From assembly GCF_002964765.1 (NCBI RefSeq), contig NZ_PQCF01000026.1, forward strand, positions 215,742 to 279,741: DNA of 64,000 nt, read 5' to 3'. The position numbers and the translations under genes were made by a program. Numbering within the stretch: position 1 is the stretch's first letter; every line of letters starts with the position of its first letter. Positions 28,608 to 36,552 of this stretch are shown here, piece by piece. The notes beneath the pieces are model-generated. The model was not told the origin of the DNA. It did no database searches and was given only the letters and a program-made list of their open reading frames with translations. The DNA is from Pseudoalteromonas sp. T1lg88 (GTDB taxonomy: Bacteria > Pseudomonadota > Gammaproteobacteria > Enterobacterales > Alteromonadaceae).

Positions 28608-30264
28608 GACGCACCTCATGATTGATGGGATTATTGCTTGATTGATTAGTCGCCGCGCTCACTGCCTGGCCTGCCGCTTCGGGCTTGCGACCAAAGGCAC
28701 AGACCAGGGTGGCTAACGCGGTGCCGATACACAGCTGCCAGGTAAAACCTAGATTAAACTGCCACTGGCTCGGCAACAGCATCTCTTGCACATAGGGTTG
28801 CATCAACAAGGTGGCCACAAAGCCGACTATCAGGGCTGCGAACACCGATGCTTCGCTGCCGCGTCCGAGGAAAAGACTAGTGAAGTACACGCCCAACAGG
28901 CCAGAGTACGAAAACACCATGACACTCAGGGCAAATTTCAGCAGCGGCATTTGCGAATATTGCTGCCAGAAGTAACAAAGAACGGCCATGGAGCCCAGCG
29001 CCAGTGACACTCCCAACATGGCAAAGCGCCCCACCAGCACATAATGATGATCTTCTTTTTGTGCGTCGCCCTGCTGGCGCTGACGCTTTTCATGCCAGGG
29101 TCGGTAGATATCCTGCACCACCACGGAGGCCATGGAGCTGAGCCCTGAGTTCAGGGTGGAAATGGCGGCGGCAACGATGCCTATGGTCACCAGGCCCTTT
29201 ACTCCGGCGGGAATTTCATTAAGAACATAGTGCATAAAGACGGTGATCTTCTCACCCTGGAATTGCCCGACATTGGCTCCATGGACAGCCCGTTCGGTGG
29301 CCCCCAGCATGATGTCGGGGCGCTGATAAAACACAAACAACAGCAGGCCAATGACGATAAACAAGAACATCACAGGGATCACCATGGCGATGGACAGCAT
29401 AATGGCGCGACTGCCGGAGCGCGCGTCTTTACAGGTCAACACCCGCTGCGTCATGTCCTGATCCAGACCGAAGGCGGCAATGTTTAAGAGCACAAAGCCG
29501 GTCAGTACCGACGCCATGTTAAACACCCCGGCAGCGGAAAAATCCAGGTCAAACTTAAACAAGGCCAGCTTGGAGCCCTGCTCCGGCCCCGGGTTTTGCA
29601 ACGCCTCGATAATGGTTGAGAAATCGGCGGGGATCGCCAGCCATAAACTGACAATCACGCACACGGCGGCACTGGTGTACACCAAGCACTGGATCACATC
29701 GGAATAGATGACGGTGCGAATACCGCCAAAAATACTGTAGGCAAGACCTATGATCACCAGCACCAGGGTGGCCATAATGACGCTGCTGGCGGCGATATTG
29801 CCATAGAGGATCATGGCCACGGCAATGGCGGCCATATACAGGCGCGCACCGCTGGCAAACACCCGCCCGAACAAATACATCAGGCCGGCGCGGCGCTTGG
29901 CCTTGGGGCCCACCTGCTGCTCCAGCAGCTCATAAACGGTATAAACACGATATTGATAAAAGCGTGGAATAAGCACCTGAGCCACCACCAGGGCCGCAAT
30001 AAAGGCGCCTATATTGGTGGCCAAATAGGACAAATCTCCTTGATAGCCTTGATCCGGGCCACCGATAAAGGTGGCCGCCGATTGCGAGGTGGCCAGCACA
30101 GACACCGCCACCATCCAGGTCGGCATGGCATTACCACCGAGAAAATACTCCGCCGAGGTGTTAGCCTTTTTGCGGTTAAACCACCAGGCCGTAAGCGCGA
30201 TGAGCAAGGCATAGGCGCCGAATACCAGCCAGTCGAGCGCTTCATAATGTGCGTTTATCATCAA
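28600..30264 (-). CDS. Sodium/solute symporter (SSS family), candidate MurNAc or muropeptide importer
   Basis: The 554-residue protein has about 13-14 membrane segments and SSS-family features: WFNRKKANTSAEYFLGGNAMPTWMVAVSVLATSQSAATFIG near the N-terminus and AISTLNSGLSSMASVVVQDIYRP (about 363-385). A second Met directly follows the first, so the start could be one codon later. It lies inside the operon, between the L,D-transpeptidase-like gene and the kinase. The inferred substrate is free MurNAc (possibly GlcNAc-MurNAc), parallel to MurT in the murTKQ operon of Tannerella. Other sugars cannot be excluded. Confidence 0.87.
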   Translation of the reverse strand: MMINAHYEALDWLVFGAYALLIALTAWWFNRKKANTSAEYFLGGNAMPTWMVAVSVLATSQSAATFIGGPDQGYQGDLSYLATNIGAFIAALVVAQVLIPRFYQYRVYTVYELLEQQVGPKAKRRAGLMYLFGRVFASGARLYMAAIAVAMILYGNIAASSVIMATLVLVIIGLAYSIFGGIRTVIYSDVIQCLVYTSAAVCVIVSLWLAIPADFSTIIEALQNPGPEQGSKLALFKFDLDFSAAGVFNMASVLTGFVLLNIAAFGLDQDMTQRVLTCKDARSGSRAIMLSIAMVIPVMFLFIVIGLLLFVFYQRPDIMLGATERAVHGANVGQFQGEKITVFMHYVLNEIPAGVKGLVTIGIVAAAISTLNSGLSSMASVVVQDIYRPWHEKRQRQQGDAQKEDHHYVLVGRFAMLGVSLALGSMAVLCYFWQQYSQMPLLKFALSVMVFSYSGLLGVYFTSLFLGRGSEASVFAALIVGFVATLLMQPYVQEMLLPSQWQFNLGFTWQLCIGTALATLVCAFGRKPEAAGQAVSAATNQSSNNPINHEVRHG

Positions 30265-30276
30265 CCCGCCTTGTTA

Positions 30277-31044
30277 TTATTTTTGTGGCCCTAAGGGCGG
30301 CAAGCGCCAGAGTGTTTGCTTTAGCGCATATTCCATGCGCGGCAATATCACCATCAGGGGTTGTTTGTCTTTATCCAGCCAGCGCAACAGGGCATCCATA
30401 TCCGCCTCGGCCATGGCCGTACACCCCGCCGTAGGCTTATCCGCGGCGCGCCATAAATGCATAAAAATACAGCTGCCGGCACCGCTGATATTCTCCGGGT
30501 TATGGGCAACGATAATACCCTTTTTGTATAAATCGTCCTGGCTGTGAATATCGCGGCGCATGGCCTCGGATGAGCCTTCTACCGCCTTTTCACCCACCAC
30601 CTTGGTATTCACCAACTGGTTGTAATAGGGCGAGCCGTTCACATCGATGCAGTAATCCCCCGCGTCCATGGGGTGATAATCCAGGCCGGTGGTAAGCGCA
30701 TCCATATAACCAAAGGCATTCCCCAAACGAAATACTCCGGCGGGCGCCTTGCCATCTCCCTCAACCTTCTGCTGACCTTGCTGGAGCTCATGTAAGCCAA
30801 TGCCCCAGGCCAGGCCGGTGCGACCAATCACCACGGCGCCAGGCTCCCCTATGGCGTGCCACTGGTTATCATCGCCGCGCTCAAACAAGGTCATTTCACC
30901 TTGGATATCCGTCCAGGAGTCGGTCACCACCACCGCCAGTTGGCGGTTGTCATCTTTAATGGGCTCGGGCTCAGCCTTGGCCCAGGCCGGGCCGCTACAG
31001 GCACTGGCGATCAGCATGATCAGACTGGTTAGTGTGTTATTCAT
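30277..31044 (-). CDS. Exported L,D-transpeptidase-fold (YkuD-like) protein
   Basis: The 255-residue protein has a signal sequence (LIMLIASACSGPAWAKA). Its YkuD-like core has the pairing GKAPAGVFRLGNAFGY (about 99-114) and the catalytic His/Cys motif FMHLWRAADKPTAGCTAM (His 196, Cys 208). The family acts on DAP-containing stem peptides, making or cutting L,D bonds, or attaching proteins. In this locus a trimming or exchange role on tetrapeptides is inferred. The start at 31044 forms an ATGA overlap with the epimerase gene and has GGAG upstream. The longer open frame to 31281 is a shadow of the epimerase. Confidence 0.82.
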   Translation of the reverse strand: MNNTLTSLIMLIASACSGPAWAKAEPEPIKDDNRQLAVVVTDSWTDIQGEMTLFERGDDNQWHAIGEPGAVVIGRTGLAWGIGLHELQQGQQKVEGDGKAPAGVFRLGNAFGYMDALTTGLDYHPMDAGDYCIDVNGSPYYNQLVNTKVVGEKAVEGSSEAMRRDIHSQDDLYKKGIIVAHNPENISGAGSCIFMHLWRAADKPTAGCTAMAEADMDALLRWLDKDKQPLMVILPRMEYALKQTLWRLPPLGPQK

Positions 31045-32150
31045 TGCCATACTCCATTGGGTAGTTGGATAAGACCCTCGATGCCGGTAATTCCCAGGCC
31101 AGGACCAGTATTTAGGGTGATAGCGGGCCCGCAAAAGCGGGTTCCGCCTTGCACTGGGTCGTACTGGCCAAGAGCTGGACCGTCTAAATCTATCAGGCCG
31201 ATTTGCTTGGCCTTGGCCGCCGCCAGATGTGCCGCCGCGGCAACGGCAATACTGCCTTCCAGCATACAACCGATCATACAAGGGCGCTCATAGGTGGCGG
31301 CGATATCGGCAATCCGCAAGGCACGACTGATACCGCCGCTTTTCATCAGCTTAATATTGATAATGTCCACGGCGCCACGCTCCAGCAGGGTGATCACCTG
31401 CCTGGGTGAGAAGGCACTTTCATCGGCCATGATCTTAGACTGGACCCGCGCACTAATATACTCAAGGCCGTCAACGTCATTGGCTTTTACCGGCTGCTCC
31501 ACCAGCTCCAGGACTATGCCTTCGCTTTCTATGGCCCGCAGTGCGCGCACCGCTTGCTTGGCATCCCAGCCCTGATTCACATCCAGGCGCAGCGCCGCCT
31601 TGTTGCCCACATGCCGGGCGATAGCGCGCACCCGTTGAATATCCTGCTCAAGGTCATTGCCTATTTTGATTTTCAGCACATCAAAGCCTTTAGCCAAGGC
31701 GATATCACAATCGCTCAGCATTTTATCTATGGCATCTACGCTGATGGTGACATCGGTTTTAAGCTCGCCTTGATCACCGCCCAAGGCGCGATACAAGGGC
31801 ACGCCCAAACCTTGCGCCCACAGATCATACAAGGCAATTTCCAGCGCCGCTTTGGCACTGGAGTTGGCCACTACGGCAGCGGCCAAACGATCGCACAGGG
31901 CATTGATATTGCGCACATCCTGATTGATAAGCTGAGGCGCAAGGACTGTGTTGATAATGCTTATTATGGATTGGTGGGTGTCGCCGGTGATCACCGGCGT
32001 GCTCGGTGCGCTGCCATAACCCCTTTTGCCACACTGGGTGTCGATTATGACCACCAGGTCTTCTATGCTGGAAACCGTGCGCAGCGCCGTTTTAAACGGG
32101 GTGTGCAAGGGCACCGACAAGCGGGCAAAGCGTACCGACTTAATGATCAT
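31041..32150 (-). CDS. L-Ala-D/L-Glu epimerase (enolase superfamily)
   Basis: This enzyme converts L-Ala-D-Glu from murein peptides to L-Ala-L-Glu, which peptidases can then degrade (YcjG/AeeA in E. coli, YkfB in Bacillus). The 369 residues carry the catalytic KxK at 160-162 (VLKIKIG), metal ligands Asp190 (LRLDVNQGW), Glu218 (LVEQP) and Asp243 (IMADES), and the second base in NIKLMKSGG (about 265-273). It is coupled by ATGA overlaps to both neighbours. Its substrate would come from the NlpC/P60 enzyme encoded just upstream. Confidence 0.9.
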   Translation of the reverse strand: MIIKSVRFARLSVPLHTPFKTALRTVSSIEDLVVIIDTQCGKRGYGSAPSTPVITGDTHQSIISIINTVLAPQLINQDVRNINALCDRLAAAVVANSSAKAALEIALYDLWAQGLGVPLYRALGGDQGELKTDVTISVDAIDKMLSDCDIALAKGFDVLKIKIGNDLEQDIQRVRAIARHVGNKAALRLDVNQGWDAKQAVRALRAIESEGIVLELVEQPVKANDVDGLEYISARVQSKIMADESAFSPRQVITLLERGAVDIINIKLMKSGGISRALRIADIAATYERPCMIGCMLEGSIAVAAAAHLAAAKAKQIGLIDLDGPALGQYDPVQGGTRFCGPAITLNTGPGLGITGIEGLIQLPNGVWQ

Positions 32151-33562
32151 AGTGCACCGCCCGGAGCGATACGTTTAATGGCATAGGTTTTATCTAAATA
32201 GGAGGTATCGGCATTTAAATACAGGGGTAACAAGGGCGTCACGGATACGCCATTGAGCTCGCCATCGTAAAATCCGCCATCGCCTTTTAAGTAGCCAAGC
32301 CCTTTTACGTCATGGATCACATAGGGCTGGCCTTGATAATCGCCGATATACATCATCACATGGCCAGGAATATAGATAAGGTCGCCGACCTGCATCTGTG
32401 CCAGCACCTGCTGCTTTTGCTCCAGCGTGGCATCGTCATCAAAGCGCCAGTTATAACCGTACTCTCCCTTGCCCTGCCATGAAGAATTACGCGGCATCAT
32501 CACGCCAAAGGTTTTATAAATCTCGCCGACAAAACCAGTGCAATCCCGGGCGTTGTAGTCGTGCCCCCAGCCATAACGCTCGCCTAAAAACTTAAACCCC
32601 TGAGCAATGAGGTTATGCCGGGTAAGCGGCAAATAACCCAGACTCACATCGCTGGAGCGCGGCAATAACGCCTTTTCAAAGGCCAAAGAGCCATCCTCAT
32701 TGCGCACCGGCAGCTTGACGATATAGCTGGCAAAGCTGTTTTGGCCGTGAGTGAGGTGCTCAATTTGCTCTTGTGGCATCAGCGCCAGGCGCACCCCCAT
32801 ATCCAGTTGCACCTCGGAAACCCGTGGTTTATTAGGCACAAAGCTGGTGTCCACCTTATCACCGCTGACAATGATGAAATCCTTGGCCCGCATATAATCA
32901 ACAATGGTGTCTTTATCCCCCACGGCGATGGCCGACTTTTTCACCCAGGCGGTGTAGTTGTAGGTGGCCACCAGATACCAGAGCCCATCCGCGCTTTCAT
33001 GCAGCACCGCCACCGCCTCACCCGGGAAGGCGCCACTTTCCTGGAAGCGATCCAAATCCGCATCCATTTCCGCGTTTAGCACGCGATCATCGGTGGGAAA
33101 GGTGCGTAACGACGTGCGCTCAACCACCATGCCAAAGCGCACCTGATTCTTGTCCTGCACCTGGGTCTTATTGGTGTTACCGTGATAGCGCGCAAAGTCC
33201 TCGTCCGTCAGCTGGCGGCCATCGGTATAAAACCTTGGGCTGGAAGGTGTTGAACTGGCTTTTTCCAGGTGTTGGCTCAGCTCGTCACGGGAGAGCTCAT
33301 CCGCATAGGTGAGCGGATCTGTAACATAGGGATTATTGGCAATCAGCTTGCGGTTAAAGGCCTGAATTTGCCGCTCGCTCATCAGCGGCGCGTTATCCGC
33401 CTGCTGTTTTAACCAAAAAGCGGGAGAGAGCATGGCCGGCTGAACCAAGGGCACATCACTGACAAAGGGCGCCGTTTGCTGAGCGTAAGCCAGACCCTGA
33501 CTGGACAGCAGCAAGGCCGCCGCAATGGCAGCAGTGAGAATAGATTGGGCTTTGTTGTTCAT
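32147..33562 (-). CDS. SH3/NlpC-P60 cysteine endopeptidase (YkfC-like)
   Basis: The 471-residue exported protein (signal peptide ending near GLAYAQQ, residue 27) has an N-terminal NlpC/P60-associated helical segment (about 40-110), two SH3-like domains (about 140-300) and a C-terminal NlpC/P60 domain. The catalytic Cys is 341 (NARDCTGFVGEIY) and the His about 401 (PGHVMMYIG), with FLGERYGWGHDYNARD before the Cys. Relatives cut the gamma-D-Glu-DAP bond of free murein peptides, releasing L-Ala-D-Glu. It is the first gene of the seven-gene murQ operon and overlaps the epimerase start by four bases. Confidence 0.9.
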   Translation of the reverse strand: MNNKAQSILTAAIAAALLLSSQGLAYAQQTAPFVSDVPLVQPAMLSPAFWLKQQADNAPLMSERQIQAFNRKLIANNPYVTDPLTYADELSRDELSQHLEKASSTPSSPRFYTDGRQLTDEDFARYHGNTNKTQVQDKNQVRFGMVVERTSLRTFPTDDRVLNAEMDADLDRFQESGAFPGEAVAVLHESADGLWYLVATYNYTAWVKKSAIAVGDKDTIVDYMRAKDFIIVSGDKVDTSFVPNKPRVSEVQLDMGVRLALMPQEQIEHLTHGQNSFASYIVKLPVRNEDGSLAFEKALLPRSSDVSLGYLPLTRHNLIAQGFKFLGERYGWGHDYNARDCTGFVGEIYKTFGVMMPRNSSWQGKGEYGYNWRFDDDATLEQKQQVLAQMQVGDLIYIPGHVMMYIGDYQGQPYVIHDVKGLGYLKGDGGFYDGELNGVSVTPLLPLYLNADTSYLDKTYAIKRIAPGGAL

Positions 33563-33640
33563 TGTTATCTCTCCCCTTCGCCTTCGGCGTTAAGTCGCAG
33601 GTTTTAATACATGAGATTACTGTATAGTCGCAGGGGAAAC

Positions 33641-33676
33641 AAATATTTCAAAGGAAATATTTGTTAGGAATATTTT
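33641..33676. promoter_or_regulatory. Candidate operator of the murQ operon
   Basis: AAATATTT (33641-33648) and AAATATTT (33655-33662) form an inverted repeat flanking CAAAGG. GGAATATT follows at 33667-33674. It lies 80-110 bases upstream of the first operon gene. The last motif matches those before murR and the amidase gene. This is inferred from motif sharing only. Confidence 0.4.
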
Positions 33677-33689
33677 ATTAAAAACAACA

Positions 33690-34110
33690 ACAGGCGAATG
33701 CCTTGAGGCATTTTTATCTAGGTACTGTAGGCGAGGCTTTAGCCTTGCAAGGCCGACGAGCTTTCTTGTCGGCCCTTTCGGCAACGTGCTCTTGCATTGC
33801 CCTATTACCTACAGCATGACGGCAAATCCCAACCTGTAGATACAAGGCCGGTGCTTTGCGCCAACACAGCTTCTAAAAGAGAGATCTTGTCGGGTCGCCG
33901 ACTACGACTTAGAGGAAATAGGAAGAATAGTGCTAATAATTCATCCATGAAGCAGGGTTCCTGTCGGCGTCCCCGTTCCTCACAGAGCTCGTCACCTTCA
34001 AGCGGCGAGAGTGAAACTATTCACTCTCTTGTTTCCGCTTTCAGCCATGCCTCCACCTCCTCGCGCAGCGAAGCGGTGCTTCGGTCACTCGTCGCCCCTA
34101 AGAACTCCTA
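33690..34110. repeat. Start of the repeat-rich non-coding stretch 33563-34491
   Basis: No convincing gene lies in 33563-34491. The part from 33690 holds REP-like palindromes (33725-33850) and CGACAAGATCT-type ends (33884-33895, minus orientation). Next come a module at 33946-33970 shared with 50920-50955, one 76-base module copy (33971-34046) and a module at 34050-34097 shared with 50866-50913. The weak open frame here (33797-34111) is built from these repeats and is not a gene. Confidence 0.6.
33971..34046 (-). repeat. 76-base dispersed module, copy 1
   Basis: Contains the stem GAGTGAA-ACTA-TTCACTC and reads, on the minus strand, GGCTGAAAGCGGAAA ... GAACGGGG. Near-identical copies are at 34181-34260, 34286-34360 and (opposite strand) 36046-36120, with a partial copy from 37300. 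Confidence 0.75.
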
Positions 34111-34180
34111 GGACACCCCCACATTGCATTATTTCCTCAACGCGCTACGAGAAATGAACGTAACCAACATGCACAGTACG

Positions 34181-34260
34181 GCCCCTCTCCTCGCCGAGCT
34201 CGTCGCCTTCAAGCGGCGGGAGTGAAATTGTTCACTCCCTAGTTTCCGCTATTAGCCATG
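34181..34260 (-). repeat. 76-base dispersed module, copy 2
   Basis: Same module as 33971-34046. The central stem is changed on both sides (GGAGTGAA with TTCACTCC), so base pairing is kept although the sequence differs. Confidence 0.72.
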
Positions 34261-34285
34261 CCCTGGGCATGTTTTCGCCCGCAGT

Positions 34286-34360
34286 CCCCCTCCTCACAGA
34301 GCTCGTCGCCTTCAAGCGGCGAGAGTGAAACTATTCACTCTCTAATTTCCGCTTTAAGCC
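34286..34360 (-). repeat. 76-base dispersed module, copy 3
   Basis: Same module as 33971-34046 with the GAGAGTGAA/TTCACTCTC stem. Only 25 bases separate it from copy 2, so the two form a near-tandem pair. Confidence 0.74.
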
Positions 34361-34491
34361 AACGGGCGATTACTCTTCTCGCATCCCGTTTCGGATGCAA
34401 TGTAAGGGGATTAGACTGATACACCAGCGTTCTACAGAAAAGTTATCGCAATCTGTTAGGCTGTTTAGTACAAAAAGCGGACTTTAACGCT

Positions 34492-34845
34492 TCAAGAAGC
34501 GGCGCGGCTTGCCGTGTCCGACTTACTTGACTTGTTAGATGATTTTGAATCGCTTATTTTTGTGGATAGGAATATATCTGAATAGATTCCTTTCAGTGAC
34601 GCTGCTAATACAACCATACCAGCAATGAAAATATACAGATCGATTTCTTTTAGGAGTTTTCTGGCATCTTCATTGATCGTTCCTGCAACTAAAAGAATGC
34701 CACAAACTACACCACTTGCTTGAAGAATTGCATTAACCATAACAGCCTGATTAAATTCTTTTTTCGCCTTATGGCACCTGAATGCATAGATCGCAATCAA
34801 TATAACACCAATCAAAGCGGAGGGAATAAATATGGCTTTATCCAT
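34492..34845 (-). CDS. Small two- to three-segment membrane protein, unrecognised
   Basis: I do not recognise this 117-residue protein. It has hydrophobic segments at about residues 4-22, 37-57 and 68-86 and a Ser/Lys-rich C-terminal tail (STKISDSKSSNKSSKSD) that is likely cytoplasmic. It overlaps the 3' end of the zinc-ribbon gene by eight bases, so the two form a unit. Base composition is lower in G+C than in the flanking core genes, which suggests transfer. It may be an accessory or defence-type gene, but nothing in it proves that. Confidence 0.7.
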   Translation of the reverse strand: MDKAIFIPSALIGVILIAIYAFRCHKAKKEFNQAVMVNAILQASGVVCGILLVAGTINEDARKLLKEIDLYIFIAGMVVLAASLKGIYSDIFLSTKISDSKSSNKSSKSDTASRAAS

Positions 34846-35296
34846 TTCCTTTCCCTCCTTTTTTTACTGAATCACCAATTAGACCACCAATAATACCGCC
34901 TAATATCGCACCAAATGGGCCACCAACAGAAGCACCGAATATAGCGCCTCCGGCTGCCGCGCCTAATACCCTTGAGTTATCATCTGATTCTTCTTCCGGT
35001 GTGGGTGGCCGGTGATAAATGCTGAAATCAACATCCAATATTTCTGCGCCACTAGCTTTGTGATTAGTGTAATTAACAATTCCTGTAGGGTATTCCCAGA
35101 CTTCAAACGTTAAATGGATTTCTTGATCACAGTTATCGCAAGGAAGGTCAACATATGCAGCGTAATGGTTCTCTTCGCCCATACCTCTTTCGGAGCCTGA
35201 CTCAGCTTCAAAAATAATTTCGTCTTGTTTCAAATTATGTTCATGGCCGCAATTTGTACACACATAAGTTGCTTCAGCAATTATTCCATCACTCAT
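34838..35296 (-). CDS. Zinc-ribbon plus glycine-zipper protein, unrecognised
   Basis: The 152-residue protein has two CxxC pairs (CTNCGHEH near residue 13 and CDNCDQE near residue 54) that should form a zinc ribbon, then a mixed beta region. Its C-terminal Gly-rich hydrophobic segment (VLGAAAGGAIFGASVGGPFGAILGGIIGGLIGD, about 109-141) is a glycine zipper able to insert in a membrane. There is no signal peptide. The pair with the membrane protein gene behind it is bounded by CTGTTAGGC (34453) and CATCTAACAG (35321), a 7-base inverted match. Function unknown. Confidence 0.72.
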   Translation of the reverse strand: MSDGIIAEATYVCTNCGHEHNLKQDEIIFEAESGSERGMGEENHYAAYVDLPCDNCDQEIHLTFEVWEYPTGIVNYTNHKASGAEILDVDFSIYHRPPTPEEESDDNSRVLGAAAGGAIFGASVGGPFGAILGGIIGGLIGDSVKKGGKGNG

Positions 35297-35495
35297 AAAT
35301 ACCTCTATGCTTCCTTAAATCATCTAACAGCGTCTTAGTGAGAATTCCCGGTTAAGGAAGTTATCCACAACCTAGGTTTTTCATGCTAAATAAAATTTTA
35401 TTCAATAATACCAGAAAGTTACCAGCCATTTTGATTGCTAACAATAACAGGTGTGCAATTAAAACCGAGCCCTCACTTAATCGAGCCATGTAGAG

Positions 35496-35585
35496 CTCGT
35501 TATGTAATTTATTATGTGCTTTATTTTCATAGAGTTATTACTTGACCCTAGATAGTCGAGCCGTTTTATTACATTACATAACGAG
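35496..35585. repeat. 90-base element with 13-base perfect inverted ends
   Basis: CTCGTTATGTAAT (35496-35508) and ATTACATAACGAG (35573-35585) are perfect inverted repeats around an AT-rich centre. It could be a small MITE-like element or a hairpin. No open frame or transposase is present. The rest of 35297-35495 is AT-rich with no gene. Confidence 0.55.
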
Positions 35586-35638
35586 ACCAAGGAGCATTGC
35601 CTTTGGATTCCAAACCGCACTCACAGGGATCGCCACTT

Positions 35639-35732
35639 CCCGTTTAGATTCGCGCTGGAGAAATCAGATTTTGTTGTGGAGCGTGCTTGAGACAACGAGA
35701 TAGAGATATCAAGTTAGGTTTACCGAGGCAGG
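35639..35732 (+). repeat. 94-base dispersed repeat, copy 1
   Basis: Runs from CCCGTTTAGATTCGCGC to TTTACCGAGGCAGG. Two further copies of exactly the same length lie at 35953-36046 and 37207-37300. Copy 1 is followed by a degenerate stretch ending in GTCGCCAACGCGACAAGATC near 35860-35880, an end-module also seen at 37366-37386 and 50988-51009. Confidence 0.75.
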
Positions 35733-35952
35733 ACGCCTCGTTAAACCGTGTCGAAAGCTAAGCGCAGCGTTTAACAAAACGTTGAGTTCGCAAGCATTAG
35801 CGAATCACGGGCGCCTTGGGGTTCCAAGGGGCGGTTGGCGCAAACCGCCCTTTGGTTGCCGTCGCCAACGCGACAAGATCTATCAATTCCTGCCGCAGTC
35901 GGCGGCCGACAAAAATTGTCAGGTTGAAACCTGACCTACAGGTATCGAGCCT

Positions 35953-36046
35953 CCCGTTTAGATTCGAGCTTTCGATCTCAGTTTTTGTTGCGGAGCGTGA
36001 TTGAGACAACGAGATAGGGATATCGAGTTAGGTTTACCGAGGCAGG
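35953..36046 (+). repeat. 94-base dispersed repeat, copy 2
   Basis: Same 94-base unit as copy 1, with about 12 differences. It is followed directly by the 76-base stem module (36046-36120). A stretch near 36185-36265 (AACAAAACGCTGAGTTCGCA onward) also repeats a stretch behind copy 1 near 35770-35805. Confidence 0.75.
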
Positions 36047-36120
36047 CTGAAAGCGGAAATAAGCGAGTGAATAGTTTCATTCGCGCCGCTTGAAGGCGAT
36101 GAACTCTGTGAGGAGCGGGA
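36046..36120 (+). repeat. 76-base dispersed module, copy 4
   Basis: The same module as 33971-34046 on the opposite strand, with GAGTGAATAGTTTCATTC at its centre and TGTGAGGAGCGGG at its end. It is joined directly to the 94-base repeat. Confidence 0.72.
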
Positions 36121-36413
36121 TCGCCGAGCTAGATTTATCAGTACAGGGATGTGCTGTTAAATCGCCTCAATGACTAAACGGAACGTTTAACAAAACGCTG
36201 AGTTCGCAAGCATCAGCGAATCACGGGTTCGCGGAGTTTCCAAAGAGGGAGTCGAATCACTCCCTCTTTGGTTGTCGTCTCCGGCCCCTCGCTGGCTCAA
36301 GGCGTTCGCTTGCTAAAAATAGTCCACCAGACTATTTTCTTAACGCGCTCACCCAACGCGACAAAACAACCCTCAGTGCAAGTAATTCACCCCTGAAGCT
36401 GCATTGTTGCCCT

Positions 36414-36500
36414 TTGTCGGCCTAAAAGGCCAACCTACAACGAGAGCTCGACAAAAGCTATCCAAAGGCATCTTTGTCGACGCAGAGCATCGACCTACAA
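36414..36500. repeat. Pair of REP-like palindromes
   Basis: TTGTCGGCCTAAAAGGCC-type (36414-36440) and TTTGTCGACGCAGAGCATCG-type (36473-36500) hairpins share the outer arms TTGTCG and CGACCTACAA (the first with one mismatch) but have different inner stems. The stretch 36121-36552 otherwise holds no gene. Confidence 0.7.
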
Positions 36501-36552
36501 ACCGGCCCGACAACAAAAAGGCCAATACACTCGCATTGACCCTATAAGGATT

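Noticed and set aside
31051..31281. 77-codon N-terminal extension of the L,D-transpeptidase-like protein
   Set aside because: It is the shadow of the epimerase gene; a signal peptide and ATGA overlap place the start at 31044.
33797..34111. 104-codon open frame on the plus strand
   Set aside because: It consists of dispersed repeat modules also found elsewhere in non-coding positions, and its Ser/Arg-rich translation has no protein-like pattern or ribosome site.
34453..35585. Integron gene cassette with attC sites around the zinc-ribbon gene pair
   Set aside because: GTTAGGC-, GTTAGAT- and GTTATGT-like 7-mers occur, but no complementary attC arms lie at the right distance and no integron integrase is present.
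35797..36009. 70-codon frame (minus) and 62-codon frame (plus) between the repeats
   Set aside because: Both lie across the 94-base repeat and REP-like sequence; they are chance frames on opposite strands of the same repeats.
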